A stretch of 19,744 nt of DNA from JBBRXJ01 sp038248505 (lineage in GTDB: Bacteria; Bacteroidota; Bacteroidia; Bacteroidales; JBBRXJ01), in the NCBI GenBank assembly GCA_038248505.1, contig JBBRXJ010000070.1, positions 1-19,744 on the forward strand, read 5' to 3'. Under the pieces are notes generated by a model. It did no database searches. It had not been told where the DNA came from and was given only the letters and a program-made list of their open reading frames with translations. Shown one piece after another: positions 8,380 through 14,475 of this stretch (its first letter is position 1; each line of letters opens with the position of its first letter). The position numbers and the translations under genes are program-made.

Positions 8380-8387
8380 CAAAATTA
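8380..8387 (-). promoter_or_regulatory. -7 box for the TMTC-like gene
   Basis: On the minus strand TAATTTTG matches the Bacteroidota -7 consensus TAnnTTTG exactly and lies 16 bases before the ATG at 8363. No TTG is seen at the -33 position; the inverted repeat at 8403-8429 occupies that place instead. Confidence 0.4.
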
Positions 8388-8402
8388 AGAAAAAGCGTGA
8401 AT

Positions 8403-8429
8403 AATTCATTTTGCTGTATAAAATGAATT
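8403..8429. promoter_or_regulatory. Perfect 10-bp inverted repeat, possible operator
   Basis: AATTCATTTT (8403-8412), a seven-base spacer GCTGTAT, and AAAATGAATT (8420-8429) form a perfect palindrome. Its centre lies about one helical turn and a half to three turns upstream of the -7 box at 8380-8387, so a protein bound here would cover the -33 region of the TMTC-like gene. It could also be a weak hairpin. The AT-rich context makes chance partly possible. Confidence 0.35.
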
Positions 8430-8525
8430 GTATAAAAAGACAGAATATGTCGCAAATGCGCCAAAGAAAGTGCATAGCATCTTCATTTTCTTTATAATAA
8501 CAAAGGTAATGTGCTATTTTATATA

Positions 8526-8533
8526 TATATTTG
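8526..8533 (+). promoter_or_regulatory. Candidate -7 box for the DEAD-box helicase
   Basis: TATATTTG matches TAnnTTTG exactly. It would give a leader of about 135 bases before the ATG at 8676. There is no TTG at the right distance upstream, and the surrounding TA run makes chance likely. The 312-bp stretch 8364-8675 holds no gene that I can support; besides this box it contains the operator-like repeat at 8403 and the leader stem at 8595-8651. Confidence 0.25.
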
Positions 8534-8594
8534 TGCCCATTATTAATTATTTCACAACGGATTTTTTTCAAGCAAGCCTGCATGTTCCAATTTT

Positions 8595-8651
8595 CGGGAT
8601 TTATAGCTAGTCTGATAGACAGCAACAGGGCTCAAAGTATTAAAAATCCCG
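8595..8651 (+). promoter_or_regulatory. Structured 5' leader of the DEAD-box helicase gene
   Basis: CGGGATTT (8595-8602) pairs perfectly with AAATCCCG (8644-8651), enclosing a small hairpin GTCT-GAT-AGAC (8610-8620). The structure ends 24 bases before the ATG. Leaders of cold-shock DEAD-box genes in other bacteria are long and self-regulated, so a structure that the helicase itself opens is plausible, but this is inference. There is no T-run, so it is not an intrinsic terminator. Confidence 0.35.
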
Positions 8652-8675
8652 GAGAATATCAAAACAATCAATTAC

Positions 8676-10520
8676 ATGACATTTGAAGAATTAGGTTTAT
8701 CAGCCCCTATAATACGGGCTGTTACTGAATTAGGATTTGTTAATCCTATGCCTGTGCAAGAACAGGTAATCCCATTACTACTAGCGCACGATACCGATAT
8801 CGTGGCATTAGCTCAAACTGGTACCGGAAAAACAGCGGCATTCGGTTTACCCATTGTGCATCAGATAGACATTGCACTAAAGAAACCACAGGCCTTAATA
8901 CTTTGTCCCACACGTGAGTTGTGCATGCAAGTAGCAAGCGATTTGGCTTCATATTCCAAATATTTAAAAGGATTACATGTACTTCCTGTTTACGGCGGTG
9001 CGCCCATATCAACCCAGGCAAGCAAGGTACGTGAAGGCGTTCATATTTTAGTGGCAACTCCAGGTCGTTTGATTGATTTAATGGAGCGTAAAATTGTTCG
9101 ATTAGATCACGTACATAAAGTGATTTTAGACGAAGCGGATGAAATGCTCAATATGGGTTTTACGGATAGTATTACAACTATTTTCGAAAGCCTTCCTGAA
9201 GTTCGAAATACTTTGCTTTTCTCAGCTACTATGCCTCCTGAAATTGCTCGTATTGCAAAAAAATACATGAGCGATGCTCGCGAAATCACAGTAGGAAACA
9301 AAAATATGGGTGCTGAGAATATCAGACACATCTGCCATATTGTTCATGCTCGTGATAAATATGCGGCCTTAAAACGCATAGCCGATTTCTATCCTGAAAT
9401 ATATGGTATTGTTTTTTGTCGAACACGTAAGGATACACAAGAAATAGCAGATAAATTAATACAAGACGGCTATAGCGCAGAAGCACTTCATGGCGATTTA
9501 TCTCAAAGTCAACGTGACTTTGTTATGAATAAATTTCGTTTACGCAATTTACATATACTTGTAGCCACCGATGTTGCTGCACGTGGTATTGACGTGAATG
9601 ATTTATCGCATGTTATTCAGTATAATTTGCCAGATGAAGCAGCAGCATATACGCACCGAAGTGGCAGAACAGGACGTGCAGGTAAAGAAGGCATCTCAAT
9701 TGCTATCATTAATGTTAAAGAAAAAAACTACGTTAGACAAATTGAACGTACTAGTGGAATAACTTTTGAATGGGCTAAAGTACCTGGTGGTAAAGAGATT
9801 TGTGAGAAACAACTTTTCAATCTTATTGATAAAATAGACAAGATTGAAGTGGGATATAAAAATATTGCACCTTACCTCCCAATAATAAAGAAGCGTTTAG
9901 ATATTTACGACAAAGATGAGTTAATACAACGCTTTCTATCTGTAGAGTTCAATCGCTTTCTCGATTATTATAAAGCGGCTCCAGATATTGATATTGCAGA
10001 TCACCGCAGTGATTCTCGTGATATTGGACGATCATCAGGAAAGGCAAAGGAAGGTTATGGTAAGTTGTATATTAATATAGGTAAGGTTGATGGATTATTT
10101 CCAAATCATTTAATGGAAATCATTAGCGAGCATGTAAAAGATGGACGTCAAATCGCAATTGGTAAAGTTGATATTTTTCAAAAGCACACCATTTTTGAAG
10201 CCCCGCTTGAATCTATGGCTAGCTTAAAGGCTTTGTCGAACGAATTGGTTTACGACGATCGCAAAATAGTTATTCGTGAAGATGCAGAAGATGGCGTTTC
10301 ACCTGCAAAACGCCGAGATAATTACCAAGGCTCTGATTTTAAGCGCCAAGGTGAAAGGCGAAGTTATAATGACAGAAATAGCGGCGGCGATAGTAGAAAT
10401 AGTCGTGGTGGTGAAGGACGAAGTAGCAGAGGAGATAGCCGCAGTAGTGGTGGCGATAGCAGAAATAGTAGAAGTGATAGCCGCAGCAGTAGTTATGGTG
10501 ATAGAAGAAAACAACGATAG
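8676..10520 (+). CDS. deaD: DEAD-box ATP-dependent RNA helicase (DeaD/CsdA type)
   Basis: The 614-residue protein has every core motif: Q motif with F21 and Q28, motif I AQTGTGKT (46-53), Ia PTREL, Ib TPGRLIDL, motif II DEAD (152-155), motif III SAT (183-185), motif V ATDVAARGID (297-306) and motif VI HRSGRTGRAG (327-336). Residues about 463-545 (YGKLYINIGKVDGLFPNHLM onward) form a DbpA-type RNA-binding domain as in DeaD/CsdA. The last 60 or so residues are rich in Arg, Ser, Gly and Asp and probably disordered, giving extra RNA affinity. It unwinds short RNA duplexes with ATP in the cytoplasm, chiefly in ribosome assembly and cold adaptation. The start codon puts the Q motif at the usual distance. 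It is monocistronic, with a strong terminator at 10547-10592. DeaD is more likely than RhlE because of the DbpA domain. Confidence 0.95.
   Translation: MTFEELGLSAPIIRAVTELGFVNPMPVQEQVIPLLLAHDTDIVALAQTGTGKTAAFGLPIVHQIDIALKKPQALILCPTRELCMQVASDLASYSKYLKGLHVLPVYGGAPISTQASKVREGVHILVATPGRLIDLMERKIVRLDHVHKVILDEADEMLNMGFTDSITTIFESLPEVRNTLLFSATMPPEIARIAKKYMSDAREITVGNKNMGAENIRHICHIVHARDKYAALKRIADFYPEIYGIVFCRTRKDTQEIADKLIQDGYSAEALHGDLSQSQRDFVMNKFRLRNLHILVATDVAARGIDVNDLSHVIQYNLPDEAAAYTHRSGRTGRAGKEGISIAIINVKEKNYVRQIERTSGITFEWAKVPGGKEICEKQLFNLIDKIDKIEVGYKNIAPYLPIIKKRLDIYDKDELIQRFLSVEFNRFLDYYKAAPDIDIADHRSDSRDIGRSSGKAKEGYGKLYINIGKVDGLFPNHLMEIISEHVKDGRQIAIGKVDIFQKHTIFEAPLESMASLKALSNELVYDDRKIVIREDAEDGVSPAKRRDNYQGSDFKRQGERRSYNDRNSGGDSRNSRGGEGRSSRGDSRSSGGDSRNSRSDSRSSSYGDRRKQR
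10378..10515 (+). repeat. Degenerate tandem repeat encoding the RS/RG tail
   Basis: About nine degenerate units of roughly 12-18 bases, based on GATAGYMGMARTAGT, encode runs such as GDSRSSGGDSRNSRSDSRSS at the helicase C-terminus. The repeats keep frame and probably expand or contract by slippage. The other reading frames are also open here, which creates spurious low-complexity ORFs on both strands. Confidence 0.7.
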
Positions 10521-10546
10521 TTTTTTAGAGCAAGATATAAAATAAT

Positions 10547-10592
10547 AAAACCTTCTGAGAGTAACGATTAAGCGTTACATTCAGAAGGTTTT
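10547..10592 (+). terminator. Intrinsic terminator after the helicase gene
   Basis: AAAACCTTCTGA (10547-10558) pairs with TCAGAAGGTTTT (10581-10592), and inside it GTAACG (10561-10566) pairs with CGTTAC (10573-10578) across a GA/AT internal loop. The stem runs into a T-run. The A-run on the other side could also let it work for transcription from the right. Confidence 0.85.
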
Positions 10593-10628
10593 TACATTAT
10601 ATAAGATATAATTTCAAAGGAGAATGAA

Positions 10629-10656
10629 AAAGGCCTTCAGTTACCTGAAGGCCTTT
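10629..10656 (-). terminator. Intrinsic terminator of tRNA-Val
   Basis: AAAGGCCTTCAG (10629-10640), loop TTAC, and CTGAAGGCCTTT (10645-10656) form a perfect 12-bp stem. On the minus strand it begins two bases after the tRNA 3' end and is followed by a T-run (CCTTTTTC), as expected for a single-tRNA transcript. Confidence 0.88.
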
Positions 10657-10657
10657 G

Positions 10658-10732
10658 TGGGAGCAACAGGGTTCGAACCTGTGACCCTCTGCTTGTAAGG
10701 CAGATGCTCTGAACCAGCTGAGCTATGCTCCC
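10658..10732 (-). tRNA. tRNA-Val (anticodon UAC)
   Basis: The minus strand folds as a cloverleaf: acceptor GGGAGCA/TGCTCCC, D arm TAGCTCAGCTGGTTCAGAGC, anticodon stem TCTGC/GCAGA with loop CTTACAA (anticodon TAC, reading GTA), and T arm ACAGGTTCGAACCTGT. The discriminator is A and no CCA is encoded. The gene stands alone, convergent with the helicase gene. Confidence 0.96.
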
Positions 10733-10772
10733 TCTTATTTAACTATGTTCTTTCTTTTAACTAAAAGGTTTG

Positions 10773-10780
10773 CAAATGTA
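10773..10780 (-). promoter_or_regulatory. -7 box of tRNA-Val promoter
   Basis: On the minus strand TACATTTG fits TAnnTTTG exactly and lies about 40 bases upstream of the tRNA 5' end, leaving a short leader. No good -33 TTG is present at the usual distance. Confidence 0.4.
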
Positions 10781-10830
10781 AATGTTTTTTTCATTTATCC
10801 TTAAAAAATCGAATAAAATATCTTTTATAA

Positions 10831-10859
10831 TTGATAATGTGCAATATATGATATATTTG
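10831..10859 (+). promoter_or_regulatory. Promoter for the small ORF and the flavin oxidoreductase gene
   Basis: TTG (10831-10833), 18 bases, then TATATTTG (10852-10859) match the Bacteroidota vegetative promoter TTG-N17-23-TAnnTTTG. It is the best promoter in the window. Transcription would start near 10866, 30 bases before ATG 10896 and about 165 before the TTG start at 11032, so the transcript should carry the small ORF first. Confidence 0.6.
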
Positions 10860-10895
10860 AAGTACAGCCAATATTAGTAAAAGACATAAATTTTA

Positions 10896-11035
10896 ATGAT
10901 TTCTAAAGAAAAAGTAATGAAAGTCATGGCGGCTATCATAAAAAGAGTATTTTTAGGCGTTTAAAAAAAAAGTCTCAAAAGCGATATATTATTGAAAATG
11001 AGATGTATTGTGAATTTGAAGAAGTAAAAAATTGA
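10896..11035 (+). pseudogene. Small ORF of about 46 residues broken by a homopolymer frameshift, or not a gene
   Basis: From ATG 10896 the frame gives MISKEKVMKVMAAIIKRVFL and stops at 10964. If the run of five A at 10910-10914 had six, the frame would instead run MISKEKSNESHGGYHKKSIF and then RRLKKKSQKRYIIENEMYCE, FEEVKN, to TGA at 11033-11035: a basic, then acidic, soluble protein of 46 residues. That stop overlaps the TTG start of the next gene (TTGA), a usual sign of translational coupling, and a good promoter lies just upstream. I do not recognise the family. The lesion may be real decay or a sequence error. If the frame as read is right, no protein of note is made here. Confidence 0.35.
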
Positions 11036-12108
11036 AGGCATTAAAAATAGGTGATATTGAAGTACGCCTCCCGATTATACAAGGGGGAATGGGCGTAGGC
11101 ATCTCTGGGGCTCGTTTAGCATCAGCAGTTGCTACTCAAGGTGCAATAGGTGTTATTGCAACGGTTGGTTTAGGATTACTTCATGATCATGATGGACGAA
11201 ACTATAAACAAAATAACATTAATTCATTACGCACAGAATTGCAGAAGGCTAAAGCACTTACCAATGGTGTTTTAGGTGTAAATATTCTTGTTGCTGTAAC
11301 TGATTATGATAACCTAGTTCGCACTTCTGTAGAAGAAGGTGCTGATATTATATTCTCTGGAGCCGGTTTACCTTTATCATTACCTGCTCTTGTTCCTGCT
11401 GATTCTAAAACAAAATTGGTTCCAATCGTTTCATCTGCAAGAGCTGCAACGGTAATTTGCGATAAATGGAAAAACACCTATAATAGACTACCCTCTGCTA
11501 TCGTTGTTGAAGGACCTAAGGCAGGTGGGCATCTTGGATTTAAAGAGGATCAGCTATTTGATCCAAATTTTCAATTAGAGAAACTTTTACCTGAGGTTGT
11601 TACAGCCGTTCGTGCTATAGAAAAGAAATATAATTCTACCATTCCTGTAATTGCTGCAGGAGGAATATTTACTGGTGCTGATATATATAATTTTATGCAA
11701 ATGGGAGCAAGTGGCGTTCAAATGGCAACACGTTTTGTTGCTACCCATGAATGCGATGCCTCAGAAGCTTTTAAACAAAAATATATTGATGCTACAGAGA
11801 AAGACATAAGTATCATTAAGAGTCCTGTTGGTATGCCTGGTAGAGCCATTTATAATAAATTCTTACAAGGTGTTAATGAAGGTATAAGAACACCTATTAA
11901 CTGCCCTCACCATTGCCTCAGAACATGCAATTATAAAACAAGTCCATATTGTATTGCTAAAGCACTTGTGCAAGCTCGTATAGGCAATACAGATGAAGGT
12001 TTCGTATTTGCTGGTAGTAATGCCTATCGTATTGACAAGATTATTTCTGTAAAAGAATTAATTAGTACTCTTGAAATGGAATACGACGAAGCCGCAAAGA
12101 GAGCTTAA
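11032..12108 (+). CDS. NMO-family FMN-dependent oxidoreductase (nitronate monooxygenase-like)
   Basis: The 358-residue protein is full length for the 2-nitropropane dioxygenase/nitronate monooxygenase TIM-barrel family. PIIQGGMGVGISG (14-26) is the N-terminal FMN-binding loop, EGPKAGGHLG (about 159-168) contains the conserved AGGH with the active-site-region His167, and IPVIAAGGIFTGADI (204-218) with GASGVQMATRFVATHE bind the phosphate. A Cys-rich segment near the end, NCPHHCLRTCNYKTSPYCIA, is typical of one anaerobe-associated branch of the family. Reactions in the family include nitronate oxidation and NAD(P)H-quinone or enoyl reduction; the true substrate is unknown. The start is TTG at 11032: an in-frame TGA lies five codons upstream and no ATG lies before the conserved MKALKIGDIE-like opening. 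After the stop there is only a weak stem (ATCCTT 12147 / AAGGAT 12165). Confidence 0.9.
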   Translation: MKALKIGDIEVRLPIIQGGMGVGISGARLASAVATQGAIGVIATVGLGLLHDHDGRNYKQNNINSLRTELQKAKALTNGVLGVNILVAVTDYDNLVRTSVEEGADIIFSGAGLPLSLPALVPADSKTKLVPIVSSARAATVICDKWKNTYNRLPSAIVVEGPKAGGHLGFKEDQLFDPNFQLEKLLPEVVTAVRAIEKKYNSTIPVIAAGGIFTGADIYNFMQMGASGVQMATRFVATHECDASEAFKQKYIDATEKDISIIKSPVGMPGRAIYNKFLQGVNEGIRTPINCPHHCLRTCNYKTSPYCIAKALVQARIGNTDEGFVFAGSNAYRIDKIISVKELISTLEMEYDEAAKRA

Positions 12109-12167
12109 TCCTCATTACAATCTATATTTTAATCAATAGTTTTTTCATCCTTTTGAAATAAGGATTC

Positions 12168-12359
12168 TTGTCATATACACAAAAAACTATTTCTAAAAGC
12201 TTTTTTTCAAAGACGCTAGATAAATTCTATTATGGGCTGAGTACAGAGCCAGAAGATAGACTTCGTCGTAATAGATCAAAGCATAAGGGTTTTTACTGGA
12301 AGTACAACGGGCTCATGATGAAAAGTTGTGGAGTAATATCATTTATAAATAATATGTAG
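12168..12359 (+). pseudogene. GIY-YIG nuclease-like remnant
   Basis: The 63-residue frame from TTG 12168 contains SKTLDKFYYGLSTEPEDRLR, then RNRSKHKGFYWKYN. Small bacterial GIY-YIG proteins usually read YILYSKTLDKFYIGxTxDxEDRLxRHNxxHKGFTGKxND, so the second half of the YIG strand, the Arg-bearing helix (EDRL) and the HKGF turn are recognisable. The first GIY tyrosine block is replaced by SYTQKTISKSFF, the HN pair is changed to N-R, and the usual C-terminal 30 residues with the catalytic Glu are missing. The remnant ends 32 bases before the IS630 element's flanking repeat, so insertion and deletion may have removed the rest. Small GIY-YIG proteins of this group have no settled function. Confidence 0.5.
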
Positions 12360-12391
12360 TCTAAAGCCTGTGTATCAATTTTTTAGTATAT

Positions 12392-12412
12392 TTGGACTAT
12401 ATAATAATTATA
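12392..12412 (+). repeat. Left copy of 21-bp direct repeat flanking the IS630 transposase
   Basis: TTGGACTATATAATAA plus five bases; the right copy at 13470-13490 differs at one position. The left copy ends five bases before the transposase ATG at 12418, so it may also serve as a promoter region. Confidence 0.7.
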
Positions 12413-12417
12413 CACAT

Positions 12418-13402
12418 ATGGCATCACCACTACAAATCACTGTAAAAGAGAGCTTAATCGAACTTAAAGATCTTACGCGCAAAAATGGAGAATTAATAGG
12501 GAAACGACTATTGATGCTCATTGAGATTAAAAAACATGAATTAACAGGTATTTCAAAAAGAGATTTAGCTCAAATTACAGGCATTAATCATAATAGCATT
12601 ATAAAATGGCGCAGAGTATATAATATTTCAGGTATAGAACCATTATTAAAGCATGGTCGTGTAGGAGGTTTTAAGAAGAGCGTAATTTCAAAAGAGCAAC
12701 ACGGAAAAATAGAGAAGAAATTAAACAATCCAAAGAATGGTATAAGAGGCTACACAGAATTACTTAATTGGGTAAATACGGAGCTTTCACTGGATATTAA
12801 ATATATAACATTACTTAAATATGCAAAACGTCATTTCGGAAGCAAAATAAAAGTAGCAAGAAAAAGTCATGTTAAAAAAGATGATTTATTGGTTGAGACT
12901 TTAAAAAAAACTTCGGGCAAAAGTGCCAAGAATTAATATTCAAAGCAGACTTTAAATACACATATGTAAATTTATTTTACCAAGATGAAAGCATATTTGG
13001 CTTATTTATGATAAATGGTAAAGCATTAACAGCAAGAGGCATTAAGCCTATTTGCCCATTCCATCAAATATTTAAAACCCTTTATTTGTTCGGAGCATTT
13101 TCTCTTATAAATGGAGATAAATTTTTATTGGAGATGCCCAAATGTAATGCAGATAATTTTCAGCTTTTTTAACTGAATTTTCCATGCAACATCCAACTGA
13201 ATATAAAATTATTGTCCTGGATAACGGAGCTTTTCATAAAGCTAAAGCGCTAAAAATATCAGAAAATATTGCTCTTTTGTTTTTCCCTCCATATAGTCCT
13301 GAATTGAATCATGCTGAAAACATTTGGTCAACGATAAAAAGAATGTATACAAACAAACTACATTACACACTTGATCAGGTAAGTGATTTTATTACTGAGT
13401 AA
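12418..13402 (+). pseudogene. IS630-family transposase with two frameshifts
   Basis: Three frames join to one transposase. Frame one, best started at ATG 12418 (MASPLQITVKESLIELKDLT), has helix-turn-helix segments (SKRDLAQITGINHNSIIKWR). It leaves frame at the A8 run 12903-12910; one extra A gives LKKNFGQKCQELIFKADFKY. Frame two carries YQDES, the first catalytic Asp, and stops at the T6 run 13165-13170; one extra T joins LTEFSMQHPTEYKI. Frame three carries IVLDNGAFHKA, the second Asp, and PPYSPELNHAENIW, the Glu, 31 residues later. So the DDE triad is present but split. Run A_AAA_AAA is a known kind of -1 slippery site, so the first break could be programmed; the second is harder to explain that way. 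The summed length of about 328 residues fits the family. Confidence 0.8.
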
Positions 13403-13469
13403 AAAAAATATTAACAAACGAAAAAGTTAAAAAGACTTGCAGTTTTAATTATGTCTTTTCGGATTCTTA

Positions 13470-13490
13470 TTGGACTATATAATAAATATA
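13470..13490 (+). repeat. Right copy of 21-bp direct repeat flanking the IS630 transposase
   Basis: It begins TTGGACTATATAATAA and matches 12392-12412 at 20 of 21 positions, in the same orientation, 68 bases after the transposase stop. Confidence 0.7.
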
Positions 13491-13508
13491 TTGGTATAAT
13501 TATTTTAT

Positions 13509-13544
13509 CTGATTGTACATTATCATACAGCAATTAGATATTTA
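13509..13544 (+). repeat. Dispersed repeat, short copy
   Basis: Bases 13509-13529 (CTGATTGTACATTATCATAC + A) match 19608-19628 at 20 of 21 positions. The next 15 bases, GCAATTAGATATTTA (13530-13544), match 19650-19664 at 14 of 15. In the second copy 21 more bases separate the two blocks, so this copy looks like a deletion form. Its nature is unknown. Confidence 0.55.
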
Positions 13545-13569
13545 CTGCTTTTTAATGAAACCAAATCTC

Positions 13570-13713
13570 TTATATTTTGATGAAAGCAGGACGCTGAGGA
13601 GCCACATTGAGTTTTTCGCTAGGCGAAGAAGCACCCGTAAATAAAGGCGTTACAAACCGGATTACCTCAGCCACCTGCTTTGGTATTTTAGTGTGAAATT
13701 TGTCTTTGGTGTA
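13570..13713 (-). pseudogene. C-terminal fragment of an unrecognised protein
   Basis: On the minus strand an open stretch of 47 codons reads YTKDKFHTKIPKQVAEVIRF, then VTPLFTGASSPSEKLNVAPQ and RPAFIKI, ending at TAA 13570-13572. It has no start codon; just upstream is an in-frame TAA (13714-13716) preceded by FNSAE, so one nonsense change may cut a longer frame. The composition (mixed charged and hydrophobic, with G and P in turns) looks like real protein rather than chance AT-rich translation, and it is more GC-rich than its flanks. I cannot name the family. It is the only coding-like sequence in the 418 bp between the IS630 transposase and the methyltransferase; the rest is AT-rich and holds the dispersed repeat at 13509. 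Confidence 0.4.
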
Positions 13714-13820
13714 TTATTCAGCAGAATTAAAAAAACAATTCTTCCTTTTTAATAGTAATATTCTACTAATAACTAAATTGCATTAGGCTTACATTATAAA
13801 TTGTAATATTTTTTAAAAAA

Positions 13821-14417
13821 ATGCAAAACCAATGGAATCAACGTTACGCTGCCAATGAATATATATACGGCGAGGAAGCGAATGAATTTTTTAAAGAAAT
13901 GATTGACAAACTTACACCTGGAAGTATTCTGATTCCTTGTGAGGGAGAAGGTCGTAATGCATGCTATGCTGCATCAAAAGGGTGGAAGGTTACGGCATTT
14001 GATTTAAGTACCGAAGGGCAACGAAAAGCCAAAACGCTTGCTGAGAAAAAACACGTTTCATTTGATTATTTAATTATGGATGCTGCGAAAATGAATTTTG
14101 CGCTGGAGTCATTTGATGTTGTTGCTTTAATTTATGCTCATTACCCAGCAAGTATTCGTTCTAAAATACATCAAAATCTTCTCTCTTTTCTTAAAAAAGA
14201 TGGAATTCTATTTATGGAAGCATTTAACAAAAAACAAATCAATAAAAATAGTGGTGGCCCAAAAGATATTACAATGCTTTATAATATCAATTTGTTAGAA
14301 GATGATTTTACTTCTCTGACAATCACTTTGAATAAAGAAATTGAAATAATACTAAATGAAGGCAATTTTCACAGTGGAAGTTCAGAGATAATTCGTTTTA
14401 TTGCATCAAAAAAATAA
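13821..14417 (+). CDS. SAM-dependent class I methyltransferase (TehB-like)
   Basis: The 198-residue protein opens WNQRYAANEYIYGEEANEFF (5-24), the usual start of TehB/thiopurine-type methyltransferases. Motif I is ILIPCEGEGRNACYAASKGW (36-55), where the E-G-E-G-R-N loop binds S-adenosylmethionine. VTAFDLS (57-63) supplies the acidic residue for the ribose, and FDVVALIYAHYPA is motif IV. The length fits the family. Relatives methylate tellurite, thiols or other small soft nucleophiles in the cytoplasm; the substrate here is unknown. The ATG at 13821 lies a few residues before the conserved WNQRY, so the start is firm. No ribosome-binding site and no clear promoter are visible in the AT-rich leader. 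The receptor gene follows 58 bases later on the same strand, with no terminator between. Confidence 0.88.
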   Translation: MQNQWNQRYAANEYIYGEEANEFFKEMIDKLTPGSILIPCEGEGRNACYAASKGWKVTAFDLSTEGQRKAKTLAEKKHVSFDYLIMDAAKMNFALESFDVVALIYAHYPASIRSKIHQNLLSFLKKDGILFMEAFNKKQINKNSGGPKDITMLYNINLLEDDFTSLTITLNKEIEIILNEGNFHSGSSEIIRFIASKK

Positions 14418-14475
14418 TTTTATCTTTCTTTAAACGTTTCTAACATCAGGCTGTCTAATATCCAAATTAAAATTT

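Larger units (their letters stand above)
12392..13490 (+). mobile_element. IS630-family insertion sequence, degraded
   Basis: The 1.1-kb unit holds an IS630-type transposase broken in two places. Its outer limits are uncertain. A near-identical 21-bp direct repeat lies at 12392-12412 and 13470-13490 (both begin TTGGACTATATAATAA). A short inverted match, AATAATTATAC at 12402-12412 against GTATAATTATT at 13494-13504, could instead mark terminal inverted repeats, with the right end near 13504. IS630 elements duplicate only TA, so the 21-bp direct repeat is not a normal target duplication for this family. Confidence 0.6.

Noticed and set aside
8323..8625. Minus-strand frame of 100 codons upstream of the TMTC-like gene
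   Set aside because: It overlaps the 5' end of a well-supported gene in another frame, contains its promoter region, and its translation is biased to Ile, Cys, Phe and Tyr as in chance AT-rich sequence.
10276..10545. Low-complexity frames on both strands (rich in Val/Ala/Ile or Thr/Ile/Ala)
   Set aside because: They are shifted readings of the tandem repeats that encode the helicase tail.
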